Assembly: GCA_902786815.1 (NCBI GenBank) | Contig: CADADV010000001.1 | Coordinates: forward strand, 62,001 to 126,000 | Source of the DNA: an uncultured Eubacteriales bacterium | GTDB lineage: Bacteria > Bacillota > Clostridia > Peptostreptococcales > Anaerovoracaceae | Reading direction: 5' to 3' | Length of the DNA: 64,000 bases | Part shown: positions 62,112-64,000 of the stretch, in pieces | Numbering within the stretch: the stretch's first letter is position 1 | How the letters are laid out: each line of letters opens with the position of its first letter | Notes under the pieces: generated by a model | Database searches by the model: none | What the model saw: the letters and a program-made list of their open reading frames with translations, nothing else | Told to the model about the DNA's origin: nothing | Program-made: the position numbers and the translations under genes

Positions 62112-63671
62112 ATGGCTATTGTGAAAGTAAGAGACAATTTCCAGCAGGCGAGATGGAATGAGCCTTTGATTTATGAACTGTCAACATCAGGACTGCGTGG
62201 AATCATTCCTCCTCCAGTCGAAGAGGAGATAGACAGCGAAGCCGGTGACGTGTTCACGGCCCTGCCGGATGCTGTCAGAAGAAAGTCGGAACTTGGGCTG
62301 CCTGAGATCGCACAGAAGCAGGTGCTTCAGCATTTCCTTCATCTCTCACAGGAGACAAGCGGAGCAAATCTGAACAACGATATGGTTGAAGGAACTTGTA
62401 CAATGAAGTACAATCCAAGACTTTGTGAAAAACTGGCGTTGGAGCCTGATTTCGCAGACATACATCCGGACCAGGATCCGGATACCGTACAGGGCATGCT
62501 CAAAATCTATTATGAATTTGAGAAGGTCGTCAAGGCTGTTTCCGGCATGGACAAGTTCTCTCTGCAACCAGGTGGCGGAAACCATGCAGTCTACACTGCC
62601 GCGTCTATTGCGAGGGCTTACTTCGAAGAGAAGGGTGAGGCGGAACAGAGAAATGAAATCATTACGACTATTTTCTCACACCCATGCGACGCCGCCGCGC
62701 CGGCAACCGCAGGATACAAAGTCATTACAGTATATCCGGATGAACACGGCATGCCGGATTTGGAAGCAATCAAAGCTGCGGCCAATGAACACACAGCATG
62801 TATTTTTATGACCAATCCTGAAGATATCGGCATCTACAACATCCATGCGGATGAAATCGTGGAAGCGCTTCATGCTGTTGGGGCGCTCTGCTTCTATGAC
62901 CAGGCGAACGCCAACGCATTTCTGGGTATTGCCAGAGCGCGGGAAGCAGGATTTGACATGTGTCACTTCAACGTTCACAAAACATTCGGAACACCGCACG
63001 GTGGTGAAGGTCCTGCATGCGGCGCGTTGGGCGTCCGTGATTATCTGGCGAAGTATCTGCCGGTTCCTACAGTTGAGTTTGATGGTGATAAGTACTACTT
63101 CGACTATGACAAGCCGGACAGCATCGGCAAAGTCCGTGAGTACATTGGACAGTCAGCGGTTGTACTTAAGGCTTATGCATGGTGCAAGATGATGGGGCCT
63201 GATTACCTCAAGGAATGTGCTGAGATATCTGTTATCAACAACAATTACATGCTGAACATCATGGAAAAACTAAATGGTGTAACGCATGCGTTCAGAGATA
63301 ACGGAATTGTACGTCAGGAGCAAATCCGCTACAGCTTCGAACCGCTTACAGAGGAATGCGGCGTCGGATCAGATGATATGAACCGACGTATGGGAGACTA
63401 TGGTATTCCTTGGTTCTGGGCAAGTCATTATCCATGGGTTATTCCGGAACCTATGACGATAGAACCATGCGAATCTTATACAAAGGAAGAAATTGAAGAA
63501 TTTTGTAAGGTTGTTGAAATCTGCATGGAAGAAGCGAGGAAAGATCCAGATAAATTCAAAGAAGCTCCGTTCAATACAGCAATGCACAAGAGACTGGAGA
63601 ATGGAGACCTGGATGATCCGGAGAAGTGGGCGCTTTCGTGGAAAGCTTACTGCAGAAAGCATAGCAAATAG
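62112..63671 (+). CDS. GcvPB-like PLP subunit (glycine dehydrogenase subunit 2 family), divergent
   Basis: Product of 519 residues aligning with GcvPB: EPLIYELSTSGLRGIIPPP, VEGTCTMKYNPRLCEKLALE, the active-site lysine in NVHKTFGTPHGGEGP (about 291; classical HKTFSTPHGGGGPG) and a typical C-terminus. At the position of the usual AHGTNPASA motif the sequence is SHPCDAAAP, an altered substrate-side loop. It starts 19 nt after the GcvPA-like gene, with AAAGGAGG. No gcvT, gcvH or lipoamide genes are visible, so the pair probably does not serve the ordinary glycine cleavage system. Confidence 0.8.
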   Translation: MAIVKVRDNFQQARWNEPLIYELSTSGLRGIIPPPVEEEIDSEAGDVFTALPDAVRRKSELGLPEIAQKQVLQHFLHLSQETSGANLNNDMVEGTCTMKYNPRLCEKLALEPDFADIHPDQDPDTVQGMLKIYYEFEKVVKAVSGMDKFSLQPGGGNHAVYTAASIARAYFEEKGEAEQRNEIITTIFSHPCDAAAPATAGYKVITVYPDEHGMPDLEAIKAAANEHTACIFMTNPEDIGIYNIHADEIVEALHAVGALCFYDQANANAFLGIARAREAGFDMCHFNVHKTFGTPHGGEGPACGALGVRDYLAKYLPVPTVEFDGDKYYFDYDKPDSIGKVREYIGQSAVVLKAYAWCKMMGPDYLKECAEISVINNNYMLNIMEKLNGVTHAFRDNGIVRQEQIRYSFEPLTEECGVGSDDMNRRMGDYGIPWFWASHYPWVIPEPMTIEPCESYTKEEIEEFCKVVEICMEEARKDPDKFKEAPFNTAMHKRLENGDLDDPEKWALSWKAYCRKHSK

Positions 63672-63691
63672 ATAATAGATGGTATGACGAG

Positions 63692-63721
63692 AGGCCGTCA
63701 CTGCCTGGGCAGTGGCGGCCT
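63692..63721 (+). other. Intercistronic hairpin before the ATP-NAD kinase
   Basis: A 13-bp stem (63692-63704 with 63709-63721, one G-U pair) around a 4-nt loop. No U run follows, so it is more likely a processing or attenuating element than a full terminator. Confidence 0.65.
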
Positions 63722-63743
63722 AAGTCAAAATTGGAGGACATGA

Positions 63744-64000
63744 ATGAAAACCATAGGTCTTATTATCAATCCGGTTGCAGGTATTGGCGGCAAGGTCGGT
63801 CTGAAGGGTTCAGACGGCAGTGAAACGCTGAAAAAAGCACTGGAATTGGGCGCTGTTCCTGAAAGTGGCAAAAAAGCGCTGGTCGCTCTGAAAAAAATCA
63901 AAGAAGTGGAGCGGGATGTTACCATTTATACATACCCCGGTGAAATGGGAGAAGATATCTGCAAGGAAGCAGGCCTGGACTGTAGGGTGATTGGAGAAAT
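63744..64000 (+). CDS. ATP-NAD kinase/AcoX-type protein, 3' end outside window
   Basis: The first ~85 residues are visible (MKTIGLIINPVAGIGGKVGL then an alternating basic/acidic helix to DCRVIGE). The start IGLIINPVAGIGG is characteristic of AcoX-type ATP-NAD kinase homologues. It may be the last gene of the decarboxylase operon or the first of the next. ATG at 63744 has GGAGGA upstream; the ATG at 63740 is in another frame. Confidence 0.75.
   Translation, partial: MKTIGLIINPVAGIGGKVGLKGSDGSETLKKALELGAVPESGKKALVALKKIKEVERDVTIYTYPGEMGEDICKEAGLDCRVIGE

Overview
The window reads as the chromosome of a Gram-positive anaerobe of the Bacillota, most likely class Clostridia. The evidence is LPxTG-type sorting signals, several sortase-related genes, a LexA repressor, strong AGGAGG ribosome binding sites, TTGACA/TATAAT promoters, and CoA-linked and glycine-dehydrogenase-like fermentation genes. 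A family-level placement (for example near Anaerovoracaceae) is only a guess. I saw no rRNA or tRNA genes, CRISPR array, transposase or phage genes.

Layout. (A) 1-18.9 kb holds many exported cell-wall proteins built from fibronectin-III-like and Ig-like modules: an L,D-transpeptidase (5' truncated), a C39-like cysteine protease, two beta-propeller-like proteins, an NlpC/P60-like lipoprotein, an exported glutamine-amidotransferase-like protein and a 721-residue Ig-like protein. Among them lie a GT2 glycosyltransferase, an LDH/MDH-family dehydrogenase facing a lactate racemase homologue (larA), a DMT exporter, and an SGNH protein followed by a MoxR ATPase and a VWA protein. (B) lexA sits at 19.1 kb. 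(C) 19.9-44.7 kb is a large pilus/adhesin island: three giant VWA surface proteins (1311, 2081 and 1752 residues) sharing an N-terminal module and LPxSGGPG sorting signals; a coiled-coil protein and signal peptidase I; an LPETG backbone pilin; a class C-like sortase; a pilin-like protein without an anchor; two camelysin/TasA-like proteins; a KTGD-anchored protein; a MucBP protein; and a sortase-like protein that lacks catalytic residues. (D) 44.8-49.6 kb is a sigma-54 module: a PAS-AAA+-Fis activator, its likely enhancer sites, a canonical -24/-12 promoter, a CoA-acylating-type aldehyde dehydrogenase and a class III aminotransferase. (E) 49.6-50.4 kb is non-coding, with dispersed repeats and a promoter-terminator cassette that looks like a small RNA gene. 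(F) 50.4-55.3 kb is ilvBNCD on the minus strand. (G) 55.5-64 kb is an AraC-GH39-like regulator divergent from a serine hydrolase, a GltS-like membrane protein, a small EutQ-like protein, a pair of divergent glycine decarboxylase (GcvPA/GcvPB) homologues and an AcoX-type ATP-NAD kinase cut by the window end.

How the genes fit together. The pilus island has its own sortase and signal peptidase, so it is nearly self-sufficient for assembly. Module D probably converts an amine to an aldehyde and then an acyl-CoA, switched on by the sigma-54 activator. Module G looks like an inducible uptake-and-decarboxylation pathway for an unidentified amino compound. Its intergenic control region carries four symmetrically placed half-sites that fit an AraC-type regulator. 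Modules D and G, the degenerate sortase and the putative small RNA are the best candidates for undescribed biology.
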